Assembly (NCBI RefSeq): GCF_020552705.1
Contig: NZ_JAJBZG010000002.1
Location: 434,001 to 498,000 of the forward strand
Origin: Christiangramia sediminis
Lineage (GTDB): Bacteria; Bacteroidota; Bacteroidia; Flavobacteriales; Flavobacteriaceae
Reading direction: 5' to 3'
DNA length: 64,000 bases
The translations under genes and the position numbers were made by a program. Shown here one piece after another: positions 44,060 to 52,426 of this stretch (within the stretch, counting starts at the first letter, position 1; every line of letters begins with the position of its first letter). A model generated the notes under the pieces. It saw nothing but the letters and a program-made list of their open reading frames with translations, made no database searches and was not told where the DNA came from.

Positions 44060-44920
44060 ATGACTCAGGAAAAATCAATTAAAGCTTTTAACGGTTACTT
44101 AATGCTGTTTCTATTTCTATTATTTCTAATTGGGAGTATTGTTGGGTTTTTAACCACAGGAAGTCCTATCTGGGCTATCACTCTTTTTATTGCCCTATTG
44201 ATTTTACCGGGGCTTATCCTGGTTAATCCAAATGAATCCAGGGTGCTTTTGCTTTTCGGAGATTATAAAGGAACAGTAAAACAGAATGGTTTATTCTGGG
44301 TAAACCCGTTCTATACCAAAAAGAAAATCTCTTTAAGAGCTAGGAATTTTGACAGTGAACGTTTGAAGGTAAACGACAAACTGGGTAATCCTGTCATGAT
44401 AAGTACGATTCTTGTTTGGCGGGTTATGGATACCTTTAAAGCCTCTTTTGATGTTGATAACTTTGAAAATTTTGTGGTGGTACAAACTGATGCCGCAGTA
44501 AGAAAACTCGCCAGTTTATATCCCTATGACAATTTTGCTGATGAAGGTCTTGATGAAGATATTACTTTGCGCTCTAGTATGAATGAGGTTAGTGAGGCCC
44601 TCGAAAAAGAACTGGAAGAAAGACTAAATATTGCTGGAATAGAAGTTCTTGAAGCAAGAATTGGTTATCTGGCCTATGCAAATGAAATCGCAAGTGCGAT
44701 GCTTAAGAGACAGCAGGCCACGGCCATTGTCGCGGCGAGACACAAAATTGTGGAAGGCGCGGTAAGTATGGTAGAAATGGCCCTGGATGAACTCAGTAGA
44801 AAAAAGGTCGTAGAACTTGATGGCGAAAGCAGGGCTGCGATGGTGAGCAATCTTATGGTAGTATTATGTGGTGACAGGGACGCAACTCCGGTGGTAAATG
44901 CAGGTACCTTAAACCATTAA
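44060..44920 (+). CDS. SPFH/Band 7 (stomatin-like) membrane protein
   Basis: A 286-residue SPFH protein. It has two N-terminal membrane segments (LMLFLFLLFLIGSIVGFL and WAITLFIALLILPGLIL), then the SPFH domain from SRVLLLFGDYKGTV, with RARNFDSERLKVND and VVVQTDAAVRKL, and a helical C-terminal oligomerisation part ending VMVVLCGDRDATPVVNAGTLNH. It lacks the usual protease partner (NfeD/QmcA type), and instead starts a five-gene operon. It is probably a membrane microdomain scaffold (family knowledge plus inference). Confidence 0.88.
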   Translation: MTQEKSIKAFNGYLMLFLFLLFLIGSIVGFLTTGSPIWAITLFIALLILPGLILVNPNESRVLLLFGDYKGTVKQNGLFWVNPFYTKKKISLRARNFDSERLKVNDKLGNPVMISTILVWRVMDTFKASFDVDNFENFVVVQTDAAVRKLASLYPYDNFADEGLDEDITLRSSMNEVSEALEKELEERLNIAGIEVLEARIGYLAYANEIASAMLKRQQATAIVAARHKIVEGAVSMVEMALDELSRKKVVELDGESRAAMVSNLMVVLCGDRDATPVVNAGTLNH

Positions 44921-44923
44921 TAA

Positions 44924-45397
44924 ATGAGGGTTTTTAAAGAAGAACAGGCATTCAGGCAGTGGTGGATTCTGCTAATTCTGGGAATTACATTAATTGGAAC
45001 TTCCTTCCCTCTTTTCAGAAGTTATGAAAATTCTGATCTAAGCATTTCAGGATTTATTGGCTTCGGGTTAGTGCTTCTAGTATTGATACTTTTCTTAACC
45101 CTAAGACTTCATACAAAAATCGATTCCAATGGGATAAAAACAAGCTTTGAACCCTTAACTTTTTTCAGAAAAGAATATAAATGGAATGAAATTAGCAAAT
45201 GCTATGTGAGAAAATATGCTCCCATAAGAGAATATGGTGGTTGGGGAATACGTGGTTCTGGAAAATCTAAAGCTTATAACGTTTCAGGAAACATGGGAAT
45301 TCAGATTATCACAAAAGATCAAAAAAAGTTCCTTATCGGGACCAATAAACCTGAAGAAGCCAAACGTGTATTGGAACGCTATCAGGACAAACTATAA
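44924..45397 (+). CDS. Membrane protein with PH-like domain
   Basis: A 157-residue protein with two N-terminal membrane segments (WWILLILGITLIGTSF and GFGLVLLVLILFL) followed by a beta-rich tail that reads as a PH-like domain (LHTKIDSNGIKTSFEPLTFFRKEYKWNEISKCYVRKY, then IRGSGKSKAYNVSGN and a GTNKPEEAKRVLERY end). It follows the SPFH gene by 3 bases. No enzymatic site is seen. The association with the SPFH protein is inferred from coupling. Confidence 0.75.
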   Translation: MRVFKEEQAFRQWWILLILGITLIGTSFPLFRSYENSDLSISGFIGFGLVLLVLILFLTLRLHTKIDSNGIKTSFEPLTFFRKEYKWNEISKCYVRKYAPIREYGGWGIRGSGKSKAYNVSGNMGIQIITKDQKKFLIGTNKPEEAKRVLERYQDKL

Positions 45398-45400
45398 ACT

Positions 45401-46339
45401 ATGAAAAAATATATTTTTACAGGTTTTCTCCTAATTATTCTTCAAATGGGATATGCCCAGGGAGAAAATTATATTGAAGAAGAATTAAAGGTCCATGAGC
45501 TTACTGAGGGTACGCTTACTAAACCTTCTGATGAGAAATCGGAGAGTCTTGTTATTTTCATTCAGGGTTCCGGTCCTACAGATCGTAATGGCAATCAATC
45601 CATGGCAAAGAATGATGGTATTAAGAAAATGGCTCATCAACTTGCTGAAAATGGGATTACATCCTACCGCTTTGATAAACGCATATTTAAAATGCAAAAA
45701 TTAAAGATCAAGGAAGAAGATCTCCGTTTTGATGATTTCGTTACGGACGTGAAAAATGTTCTAAACTTTTTCAAGGAGCAAGATAATTATGAGAATCTAA
45801 TCATAGCAGGACATAGCGAAGGTTCATTAGTGGGCATTCTTGCTTCTGAAGATCTCGCAGATGCGTTCATTTCTTTAGCCGGAGCTGGAGAACCTATAGA
45901 CAATATCATAGTTGAGCAGGTGACCAAAATGGCACCGCAATTAGGCGAAAATGCCCGAATTGCTTTTGATGAAATTAAAGAAAACGGAAGCACTACTAAT
46001 TACAATCCTATGCTCGAGTCCCTTTTTAGGGCAAGTGTACAGCCATATATGTCCAGTTGGATGCAATATGATCCTGCTGCAGAAATCGCTAAGCTGGATA
46101 TACCAGTATTGATAGTAAATGGAACTTTTGATATTCAGACCGAACCCGAACAAGCAGAATTGTTGCATAATGCCAATGAAAATTCTAAACTGGTTCTTCT
46201 TGAAAACATGAACCATATTTTTAGAAAAGTAGATAGCAAAGACAGGTTAGTTAATACAAAATCATATAATGAACCAAACAGGCCTTTACATCCTGAATTG
46301 ATACCGGTAATTACCGAATTTATCAAAGAACTTGAGTAA
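45401..46339 (+). CDS. Alpha/beta hydrolase, secreted
   Basis: A 312-residue alpha/beta hydrolase with a signal peptide (ending GYAQG). The motif FIQGSGPTDRNGNQ supplies the oxyanion region, the nucleophile elbow is in LIIAGHSEGSLVG, the acid lies in LIVNGTFDIQT and the base in LENMNHIFRK. The family includes DUF4198-like and cephalosporin/lipase-like esterases, so substrate is not determined. It lies 3 bases after the PH-like gene. Confidence 0.88.
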   Translation: MKKYIFTGFLLIILQMGYAQGENYIEEELKVHELTEGTLTKPSDEKSESLVIFIQGSGPTDRNGNQSMAKNDGIKKMAHQLAENGITSYRFDKRIFKMQKLKIKEEDLRFDDFVTDVKNVLNFFKEQDNYENLIIAGHSEGSLVGILASEDLADAFISLAGAGEPIDNIIVEQVTKMAPQLGENARIAFDEIKENGSTTNYNPMLESLFRASVQPYMSSWMQYDPAAEIAKLDIPVLIVNGTFDIQTEPEQAELLHNANENSKLVLLENMNHIFRKVDSKDRLVNTKSYNEPNRPLHPELIPVITEFIKELE

Positions 46340-46342
46340 ATT

Positions 46343-46510
46343 ATGGGCAAAAAGAAAGCATTCGCCTTAAGAGTTGATGAAGATATGCTTAAAGCTATCG
46401 AAAAATGGGCTTCTGATGAATTCAGAAGTACTAATGGACAGATTGAGTGGATGCTTAACAAGGCCCTGAAAGACGCTAAAAGACATCCTAAAACTAAAAA
46501 GCAAGAATAA
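46343..46510 (+). CDS. Arc-type ribbon-helix-helix protein
   Basis: A 55-residue ORF missed by the length cut-off but clearly coding. It reads MGKKKAFALRVDEDMLKAI at the start: a short basic tail, a beta strand (FALRVDEDM), then two helices (LKAIEKWASDEF and NGQIEWMLNKALKD), the layout of Arc/MetJ RHH DNA-binding domains. It begins 3 bases after the hydrolase stop and ends 2 bases before the HAD gene. The combination SPFH plus Arc-type protein occurs elsewhere in bacteria, as I recall; DNA binding is unproven here. Confidence 0.85.
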   Translation: MGKKKAFALRVDEDMLKAIEKWASDEFRSTNGQIEWMLNKALKDAKRHPKTKKQE

Positions 46511-46512
46511 TA

Positions 46513-47322
46513 ATGTTTAAGATTATTTTCTCAGATATAGACGGCACCTTATTGAATGCCGAAAGAGAACTCTCAGCATATACCATTGAAACTATAAGAA
46601 AACTCTCAAAAGCAGAGATCCCCTTTATACTAATTTCGTCCAGGATGCCTGCCGCTATGAGACATCTACAAATGAAAATGGATATTGAGCATCTCCCACT
46701 TATAAGTTATAATGGGGGGTTAATTCTAATAGATGGTAAATCGGTGAGTTCTACCGAGATCCCTATCCAAATTCTTACGGAACTACATGACTTCAATAAT
46801 AACCATGATGTTCACCTTAGTCTTTTTCATAATGATGAATGGTATGTACCAAGAGACGATTTCTGGACGCAAAGGGAGATCAATAATACTAAAGTTCAAC
46901 CTGCCTTTCAAAGCAATCTGGATGTATTAGAGAAATGGCAGAAAGAAAATAAGGGAGCTCACAAAATTATGGCTATGGGCGAAGAAGAAAAAATAGATGC
47001 TATCAAAGAATTTTTACTTCAAAATTTCCCTGATGAACTTCACCTCTACCGTTCTAAACCTACCTACCTGGAAATTGCTCCGAAAGCAATTTCAAAATTA
47101 ACTGCAGTCCAGTACTTACTTGACAATCACTTTAAATTACCATTATCACAAAGCATGGCGTTTGGTGATAATTATAATGATGTGGAAATGATAAGGGGTG
47201 TTGGTATGGGTATCGCAGTTGGAAATGCCAAGCCTGAAGTTTTGGAAATAGCGCATATGGTTACGACCCCTGGAAAAGAAGATGGAGTGGCTAAAAGTAT
47301 CAGTGAATTACTTAAAATATAA
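46513..47322 (+). CDS. Cof-type HAD-IIB phosphatase
   Basis: A 269-residue haloacid dehalogenase-superfamily hydrolase. Motif I is FSDIDGTLL with catalytic Asp8 and Asp10, motif II ILISSRM, then the C2B cap domain, motif III Lys in the AISKLTAV region and motif IV FGDNYNDVEM. Sugar or nucleotide phosphates are the usual substrates of this subgroup. It is the last gene of the SPFH operon. Confidence 0.92.
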   Translation: MFKIIFSDIDGTLLNAERELSAYTIETIRKLSKAEIPFILISSRMPAAMRHLQMKMDIEHLPLISYNGGLILIDGKSVSSTEIPIQILTELHDFNNNHDVHLSLFHNDEWYVPRDDFWTQREINNTKVQPAFQSNLDVLEKWQKENKGAHKIMAMGEEEKIDAIKEFLLQNFPDELHLYRSKPTYLEIAPKAISKLTAVQYLLDNHFKLPLSQSMAFGDNYNDVEMIRGVGMGIAVGNAKPEVLEIAHMVTTPGKEDGVAKSISELLKI

Positions 47323-47389
47323 GTTGAAATTCTCTTATAGCCGGCTACAATAAAAATTGTATTTTGCCGGCCAACCTATTCAAAATTAT

Positions 47390-48655
47390 ATGGAAACTAC
47401 TACCGTGTTCACTAATGACGCTATCGTTTTTGGTTTACTAATGCTTGCTCTGGGATTTGTTTTTTACACTTCCTCAAAAAAAGAAGGATTCTGGAGTAAA
47501 TTCTATAAAATAGTTCCGGCTTTATTAATGTGTTACCTCATTCCGGCTATCTTTAATTCCCTGGGCTGGATAGACGACAGCACTTCAGAATTATATTTTG
47601 TGGCCAGTAGATACTTATTACCAGCTGCTCTGGTTCTTATGACTTTGAGTATTGATCTAAAAGCCATTTTCAATCTTGGACCAAAAGCACTTATAATGTT
47701 CTTTGCGGGAACCATAGGAATCATAATTGGAGGACCGCTAGCCATACTTATTATGTCGGTGATTTCTCCTGAGACCCTCGGCGGGGTTGGTCCAGATGCG
47801 ATTTGGCGTGGTTTATCCACAATCGCCGGGAGCTGGATCGGTGGTGGAGCGAATCAGGCGGCCATGCTGGAAATCTACGAATATAATCCTGATCTTTACG
47901 GCGGAATGGTGCTCGTAGATATTGTCGTTGCGAACCTGCTAATGGCCGGATTACTTATGGGAATTGGCAAAAGCGATCAACTGGACAAATGGCTTAAAGC
48001 CGATAATTCAGCTATTACAGAACTCAAGCAGAAAGTATCTAATTACGCAGAAAGTGTTACCAGAAATCCCCAATTACCAGATTATATGATCATGCTGGCA
48101 CTCGCTTTTAGTGCCGTAGGATTTGCACATTGGGGAGCCGATAATATTTCGGCCTGGCTGCTGAATAGTTTCGAAGTTTTTAGTGATACCAAGAGTGCCC
48201 TATCATCTTTTTCTTCAGAATTCTTCTGGATGATCACTATTGCTACGGCGATTGGTATCCTGCTTTCATTTACAAAGTTTAAAACTTATGAAGGAGTCGG
48301 CGCCAGTAAACTTGGAAGCATTTTCATATATATACTGGTAGCCACCATAGGTATGAAAATGGACTTAACTACTATCTTCGACAATCCCGGACTTATCGGA
48401 ATTGGTTTAATATGGATGCTTATCCACATTATTTTACTGTTCGCCACTGCAAAGATCATAAAAGCACCATACTTCTTTCTTGCCGTAGGTAGCCAGGCGA
48501 ATGTAGGTGGTGCAGCTTCGGCTCCGGTTGTAGCGGCAGCATTCCATCCTTCCCTTGCAACGGTTGGAGTACTTCTTGCAGTCTTTGGATATGTGGTAGG
48601 AACCTATGGCGCAATCCTGTGTACAATTTTAATGCAAATAGCTGCCGGTAGTTAG
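47390..48655 (+). CDS. DUF819 family membrane protein
   Basis: A 421-residue polytopic membrane protein from the ATG at 47390 (an in-frame start at 47357 adds 11 residues and is less likely). It has roughly ten to twelve membrane segments and the DUF819 pattern: GFVFYTSSKKEGFW, LPAALVLMTLSIDL, GSWIGGGANQAAM, and AVGSQANVGGAASAPVVAAAF near the C-terminus. The Gly-rich GGGANQAAM and NVGGAASAP motifs recall transporter re-entrant loops. The substrate is unknown; the role as a transporter is inference. Confidence 0.88.
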   Translation: METTTVFTNDAIVFGLLMLALGFVFYTSSKKEGFWSKFYKIVPALLMCYLIPAIFNSLGWIDDSTSELYFVASRYLLPAALVLMTLSIDLKAIFNLGPKALIMFFAGTIGIIIGGPLAILIMSVISPETLGGVGPDAIWRGLSTIAGSWIGGGANQAAMLEIYEYNPDLYGGMVLVDIVVANLLMAGLLMGIGKSDQLDKWLKADNSAITELKQKVSNYAESVTRNPQLPDYMIMLALAFSAVGFAHWGADNISAWLLNSFEVFSDTKSALSSFSSEFFWMITIATAIGILLSFTKFKTYEGVGASKLGSIFIYILVATIGMKMDLTTIFDNPGLIGIGLIWMLIHIILLFATAKIIKAPYFFLAVGSQANVGGAASAPVVAAAFHPSLATVGVLLAVFGYVVGTYGAILCTILMQIAAGS

Positions 48656-48709
48656 CATTAAATAGAAAATTATAAGATATTTGCGCTCCTTAAAATCTGA
48701 ATATAAAAA

Positions 48710-49459
48710 ATGAAAAAATTAGCTCTTCTTTTAGTCATCCTGATCAGTATCACATCCTGTTCTGAAAAAGAAAGCAATCTTATTGTTAGCGGTGAAGTTA
48801 AAGGTCTCAAAAAGGGAACTTTATATCTACAAAAAATAGATGATACCGTATTGGTAAATATAGACTCGGTAGTAGTAGATGGAGATCCCATGTTTTCCAT
48901 GGAAACCTATATTGAGAGTCCTCAAATGATGTACCTGTACCTGGAAAAAGTAGATAATAATCAGTATGATGACCGTATAGATTTTTTCGCCGACGAAGGC
49001 CAGGTAACTATCACTACCAAACTTGAAAAATTTGAAACCAGTGCCGAGGTTATAGGTTCAGTGAATCAGGAGAAATTAATGGAATATCGTAAGATGATCA
49101 ACAGGTTCAATGATCAAAATCTAGACCTTATCAAAGCCAGTTTTGAAGCTGAAAAAGCCCAGGACGAAGAAAAATTAATGGAGATAGATAAGAAGTATGA
49201 CGGATTATTAAAACGAAAGTACCTGTACACCGTAAATTTTGCGATCAATAATAAAGAACATGAAATCGCACCTTATTTGGCACTTTCAGAGGTTTTTGAT
49301 GCGAATATCAAATACCTGGATACCATTTATAATTCCTTAGCACCTAAGGTCAAAAAATCAAAATACGGGAAAGATCTTAAAGACTTTTTGAAAGAACGAC
49401 GTAAGGAAGAAAAACTCGAAGAAAAAGTAGAAGCACAATCTGTTGAAGATAATTCATAA
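48710..49459 (+). CDS. DUF4369 lipoprotein
   Basis: A 249-residue lipoprotein (signal peptide ending ISITSC, Cys17). The first half is a DUF4369 domain: NLIVSGEVKGLKKGTLYLQK, IDSVVVDGDPMFSMET, and a strand-rich region with TITTKLEKFET. The second half is helical and highly charged (EAEKAQDEEKLMEIDKKYDG, ending EEKLEEKVEAQ). In related proteins DUF4369 is followed by a thioredoxin-like domain, which is absent here. The function is unknown. Confidence 0.88.
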   Translation: MKKLALLLVILISITSCSEKESNLIVSGEVKGLKKGTLYLQKIDDTVLVNIDSVVVDGDPMFSMETYIESPQMMYLYLEKVDNNQYDDRIDFFADEGQVTITTKLEKFETSAEVIGSVNQEKLMEYRKMINRFNDQNLDLIKASFEAEKAQDEEKLMEIDKKYDGLLKRKYLYTVNFAINNKEHEIAPYLALSEVFDANIKYLDTIYNSLAPKVKKSKYGKDLKDFLKERRKEEKLEEKVEAQSVEDNS

Positions 49460-49479
49460 ATTCAATTCTGATGATATTT

Positions 49480-49510
49480 AAAGGGAAGCCAATTGGCTTC
49501 CCTTTTTTGT
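49480..49510 (+). terminator. Rho-independent terminator of the DUF4369 gene
   Basis: AAAGGGAAGCC and GGCTTCCCTTT form a perfect 11-bp stem with an AATT loop, followed by a T-run. Confidence 0.9.
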
Positions 49511-49548
49511 TTATAACAACTTCTTAATATTTTATTGGGTTAAATTAA

Positions 49549-49583
49549 TTTCTGGATTACTTACATTGAAGCAAATCCAGAAA
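49549..49583 (+). promoter_or_regulatory. Hairpin just before the mqo start codon
   Basis: TTTCTGGATT (49549-49558) and AATCCAGAAA (49574-49583) form a perfect 10-bp stem with a 15-base loop, ending 2 bases before the ATG. It could hide the ribosome entry site and so regulate translation. No T-run follows. Confidence 0.5.
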
Positions 49584-49585
49584 TA

Positions 49586-51082
49586 ATGAAATATACCAAT
49601 CGTGAATATGATCTTATTTGTGTTGGCGGGGGAATTATGAGTGCGACGCTTGCTCTGATCCTCAAACTGTCTGATCCCAGTATAAAAATATTAATTCTTG
49701 AACGGCTTGATAAGGTCTCGGAAGAAAGTACAAAGGCCTGGAATAATGCAGGCACCGGTCATTCTGCCTTCTGTGAATTAAATTATACCCCACAGGATAA
49801 GGACGGAAATGTTGATATTTCAAAAGCTATAGATATATTCCAGCAATTTGAAAGGTCAAAGCAATTCTGGTCTTATTTAGTTAGTCAAAAACTAATAAAA
49901 GATTCCCAAAGCTTTATACACTCTATCCCCCATCATGCGTGGGTTCGAGGAGAGAAAGATGTTGACTTTCTCAAAAAGAGGTTTGATGCTATGAGCTCTC
50001 AGTTCATGTTCGAGAAAATGAAATTCTCAGAGGAGCATTCTAAATTAAAGGAATGGTTTCCTTTGATCATGGAAAACAGAGATCCAGATGAAGTGATGGC
50101 CGCTACCAGAATGGAACTGGGAACAGGTGTAAATTTCGGGTCGCTTACCAGGCAATATTTTGAGATCCTTGAAGAGCAATTTGATGTTCCGGTATTAAGA
50201 AATAAAGAGGTTAAAGATATAGATCCAGACGGACCTGAGGAATGGACCGCTGAAGTTGAAGATCTTAAAACCGGCGAAAAGTCTTATTATGATGCAGAAC
50301 ATATATTTATTGGTGCCGGTGGAGGTGCATTACCCTTACTTCAGAAAGTAGAAATAGAAGAAAAGGATGGCTACGGAGGATTTCCCGTAAGTGGCCAATG
50401 GTTATTCTGTAAAAACAGGGATATCATTGAGCAACACCACGCGAAAGTGTATAGCAAGGCTGGGGTAGATGCTCCGCCCATGTCTGTCCCTCATCTTGAC
50501 GCCAGGTATATAAATGGGAAAAAAGAATTGCTTTTCGGGCCTTTTGCCGGTTTCAGCACCAAATTTTTAAAAGAAGGTTCTGTGCTGGACCTTCCAAAAT
50601 CTATAAAATTTGATAATTTACCCTCCATGTGGGGAGTTTTCTGGCATAATCTTCCTTTAACCAGTTATCTAATTAAGGAAGTAAGCATGGATCACCATGA
50701 CAGGATCAACGATCTGAGAGTTTTTATTAAAGATGCCAAACCTGAGGACTGGGAATTGAAAGTTGCCGGCCAGCGGGTACAGATCATAAAAAGAGATGAA
50801 AATGAAGGAGGAGTGCTTGATTTCGGAACCGATGTGGTGCATAGCAAAGATGGAAAAATAACGGCTTTACTGGGAGCTTCTCCCGGCGCTTCCACCGCTG
50901 TTCACATCATGCTTGAAGTCTTGAAAATCGCTTTTCCTGAAAAGTTGGAGTCTAAGGAAATTAAGGCTAAACTGGAAAATATGATCCCTTTCTGGAATAA
51001 GGATGTACGAGAAGACGAGAAGCTTTTTAAACAGGTTCAGAAAAACAATTCAAAAAATTTGAAGTTGCAAGCACTGCATTAA
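49586..51082 (+). CDS. mqo: Malate:quinone oxidoreductase
   Basis: A 498-residue FAD-dependent membrane-associated dehydrogenase that oxidises malate to oxaloacetate and passes electrons to menaquinone. The N-terminal dinucleotide fold is DLICVGGGIMSATLALIL, then STKAWNNAGTGHSAFCELNYTP is diagnostic, and the C-terminus carries LLGASPGASTAVHIML. This links the TCA cycle directly to the quinone pool made by the men genes at the left of the window. Confidence 0.95.
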   Translation: MKYTNREYDLICVGGGIMSATLALILKLSDPSIKILILERLDKVSEESTKAWNNAGTGHSAFCELNYTPQDKDGNVDISKAIDIFQQFERSKQFWSYLVSQKLIKDSQSFIHSIPHHAWVRGEKDVDFLKKRFDAMSSQFMFEKMKFSEEHSKLKEWFPLIMENRDPDEVMAATRMELGTGVNFGSLTRQYFEILEEQFDVPVLRNKEVKDIDPDGPEEWTAEVEDLKTGEKSYYDAEHIFIGAGGGALPLLQKVEIEEKDGYGGFPVSGQWLFCKNRDIIEQHHAKVYSKAGVDAPPMSVPHLDARYINGKKELLFGPFAGFSTKFLKEGSVLDLPKSIKFDNLPSMWGVFWHNLPLTSYLIKEVSMDHHDRINDLRVFIKDAKPEDWELKVAGQRVQIIKRDENEGGVLDFGTDVVHSKDGKITALLGASPGASTAVHIMLEVLKIAFPEKLESKEIKAKLENMIPFWNKDVREDEKLFKQVQKNNSKNLKLQALH

Positions 51083-51112
51083 CGTAAACTTTGGCTCAAA
51101 AAATTTTCAATA

Positions 51113-51142
51113 AAAAAGCCCCTTCTTTCGAAGAGGCTTTTT
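51113..51142. terminator. Terminator between mqo and the tRNA-Thr unit
   Basis: AAAAAGCC and GGCTTTTT, with an inner CTTC/GAAG pair and one C-A mismatch around a TTTC loop, form a terminator that can act in both directions. Confidence 0.75.
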
Positions 51143-51148
51143 AATAAG

Positions 51149-51222
51149 AGCCGATGGAGGGACTCGAACCCACGACCTGCTGATTACAAATCAGCTGCTC
51201 TAGCCAGCTGAGCTACATCGGC
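51149..51222 (-). tRNA. tRNA-Thr (anticodon UGU)
   Basis: A 74-nt cloverleaf on the minus strand: acceptor GCCGATG/CATCGGC, D-arm with AGCTCAGCTGGCTAGAGC, anticodon arm CTGAT-TTGTAA-TCAG giving anticodon TGT (reads ACA), and T-arm GTGGGTTCGAGTCCC. No CCA is encoded. It lies 8 bases after the stop of an upstream 88-codon gene and is followed by a terminator. Confidence 0.95.
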
Positions 51223-51230
51223 AACTTTTA

Positions 51231-51497
51231 TTAAAGCGCGTTCAGCTTTTCAATCAAAGCATTCGCTTTTTTCTCAAGATCTACCTGAACTTCCTTAAAA
51301 TGTTTCTGTTTATTTTCAACATCACGATTATTAATCTTAGTGATTAATTCATCGTAATCTTTGATAGCCTCATCCACGATCGCCTCAGATTTCGCCGGGT
51401 CTTCTTTTGGATTAGCCATTTGATGAATGTAGGCAGCATCAATGATGTCTCCCATTACATAATTCACATCTTTTTTAAGTAATCTTTTACTCGCCAT
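51231..51497 (-). CDS. Small helical hypothetical protein
   Basis: An 88-residue soluble, helical, charged protein from the ATG at 51497 (a TTG two codons earlier is less likely). It starts MASKRLLKKDVNYVMGDI and ends with a coiled-coil-like helix rich in Lys and Glu. I do not recognise its family. It is followed after 8 bases by tRNA-Thr on the same strand, so they are likely one transcript. Confidence 0.75.
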   Translation of the reverse strand: MASKRLLKKDVNYVMGDIIDAAYIHQMANPKEDPAKSEAIVDEAIKDYDELITKINNRDVENKQKHFKEVQVDLEKKANALIEKLNAL

Positions 51498-51561
51498 TAT
51501 CAATAAATTTCGGCTGCGAATTTAAACTATTTTTCGAAATGAATACAGATTTGAAGAAAAA

Positions 51562-52014
51562 TTAATTTCTATTTTTTTTCAATACCGTCAAAGCTTCAGG
51601 CATATGTCTGCCTGCATTCATACTATTGAACTTATGCAACAATTCTCCCTGTTTATTGAAAACGAATGTTTCTCTTCCCGGTAATAAGCCAAGTAAATTA
51701 GGTTTTACTCCAAATGCCTCCCTGGCTTTCTTGTTGGGATCTGAAAGAAAAATATAAGGCAGATTATACCTATCGATGAATTTAGAGTGCGATTTTGAAG
51801 AATCGGCACTAATCCCTATCACTTCAGCCCCCAGTTCTTTAAAATCTTCATAGCTGTCTCTAAAACTGCAAGCTTCTTTGGTACAACCGGGCGTAAAATC
51901 TTTTGGATAGAAATAAACAACGAAAGCTTTCTCGCCTACTAAATCTCTAAAACTGAAATGTTCACCATGCTGATCCTTTAATTCCAGATCGGGCACTTTT
52001 TCACCAATTTTCAT
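51562..52014 (-). CDS. bcp: Thioredoxin-dependent thiol peroxidase (Bcp-type peroxiredoxin)
   Basis: A 150-residue peroxiredoxin of the Bcp/PrxQ type. The active site is YPKDFTPGCTKEACSF with peroxidatic Cys44 and resolving Cys49 five residues apart. It reduces peroxides using thioredoxin. It follows the queD-like gene by 1 base, so the three genes idi, queD-like and bcp form one operon. Confidence 0.92.
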   Translation of the reverse strand: MKIGEKVPDLELKDQHGEHFSFRDLVGEKAFVVYFYPKDFTPGCTKEACSFRDSYEDFKELGAEVIGISADSSKSHSKFIDRYNLPYIFLSDPNKKAREAFGVKPNLLGLLPGRETFVFNKQGELLHKFNSMNAGRHMPEALTVLKKNRN

Positions 52015-52015
52015 A

Positions 52016-52426
52016 TTAGTTTCCTTTATAACTTACAAAATTCCTTGGTGTCTCATATAAAGTAACTTCTAGGTCATGGCTCTCCTGAATTTTATTTCGA
52101 AGTTTATTCCAGATAACCACGGCTATATTTTCAGCAGTAGGAATGAGGTCTTTAAATTCAGGAACTTCCACATTGAGATTTTTATGATCAAAAGCCTCCT
52201 CCACTTCCAGATAGATAAGCTCTTTTAAAACCTTTAGATCCATAACAAAACCGGTTTCAGGATTCGGCTCACCCGTTACCGAAACTATAAGTTCGTAGTT
52301 GTGCCCGTGATAATGCGGATTACTACATTTTCCAAAAACCTCAAAATTGCGATCATCATCCCAATCTTTTCTGAAGAGGCGATGTGCCGCATTAAAATGA
52401 GCCTTTCTGTGTACCGTTATTCTCAT
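52016..52426 (-). CDS. 6-Carboxytetrahydropterin synthase / PTPS family (QueD-like)
   Basis: A 136-residue PTPS-fold enzyme. The zinc ligands are His15 (AHFNAAH), His40 and His42 (NPHYHGHNY), with catalytic Cys34 in FGKCSNP. The ending ENIAVVIWNKL and DHKNLN are typical. The family includes QueD (queuosine precursor) and pterin-making paralogues. No other queuosine genes are seen here, so the exact reaction is not fixed. Its ATG overlaps the idi stop by 4 bases. Confidence 0.88.
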   Translation of the reverse strand: MRITVHRKAHFNAAHRLFRKDWDDDRNFEVFGKCSNPHYHGHNYELIVSVTGEPNPETGFVMDLKVLKELIYLEVEEAFDHKNLNVEVPEFKDLIPTAENIAVVIWNKLRNKIQESHDLEVTLYETPRNFVSYKGN

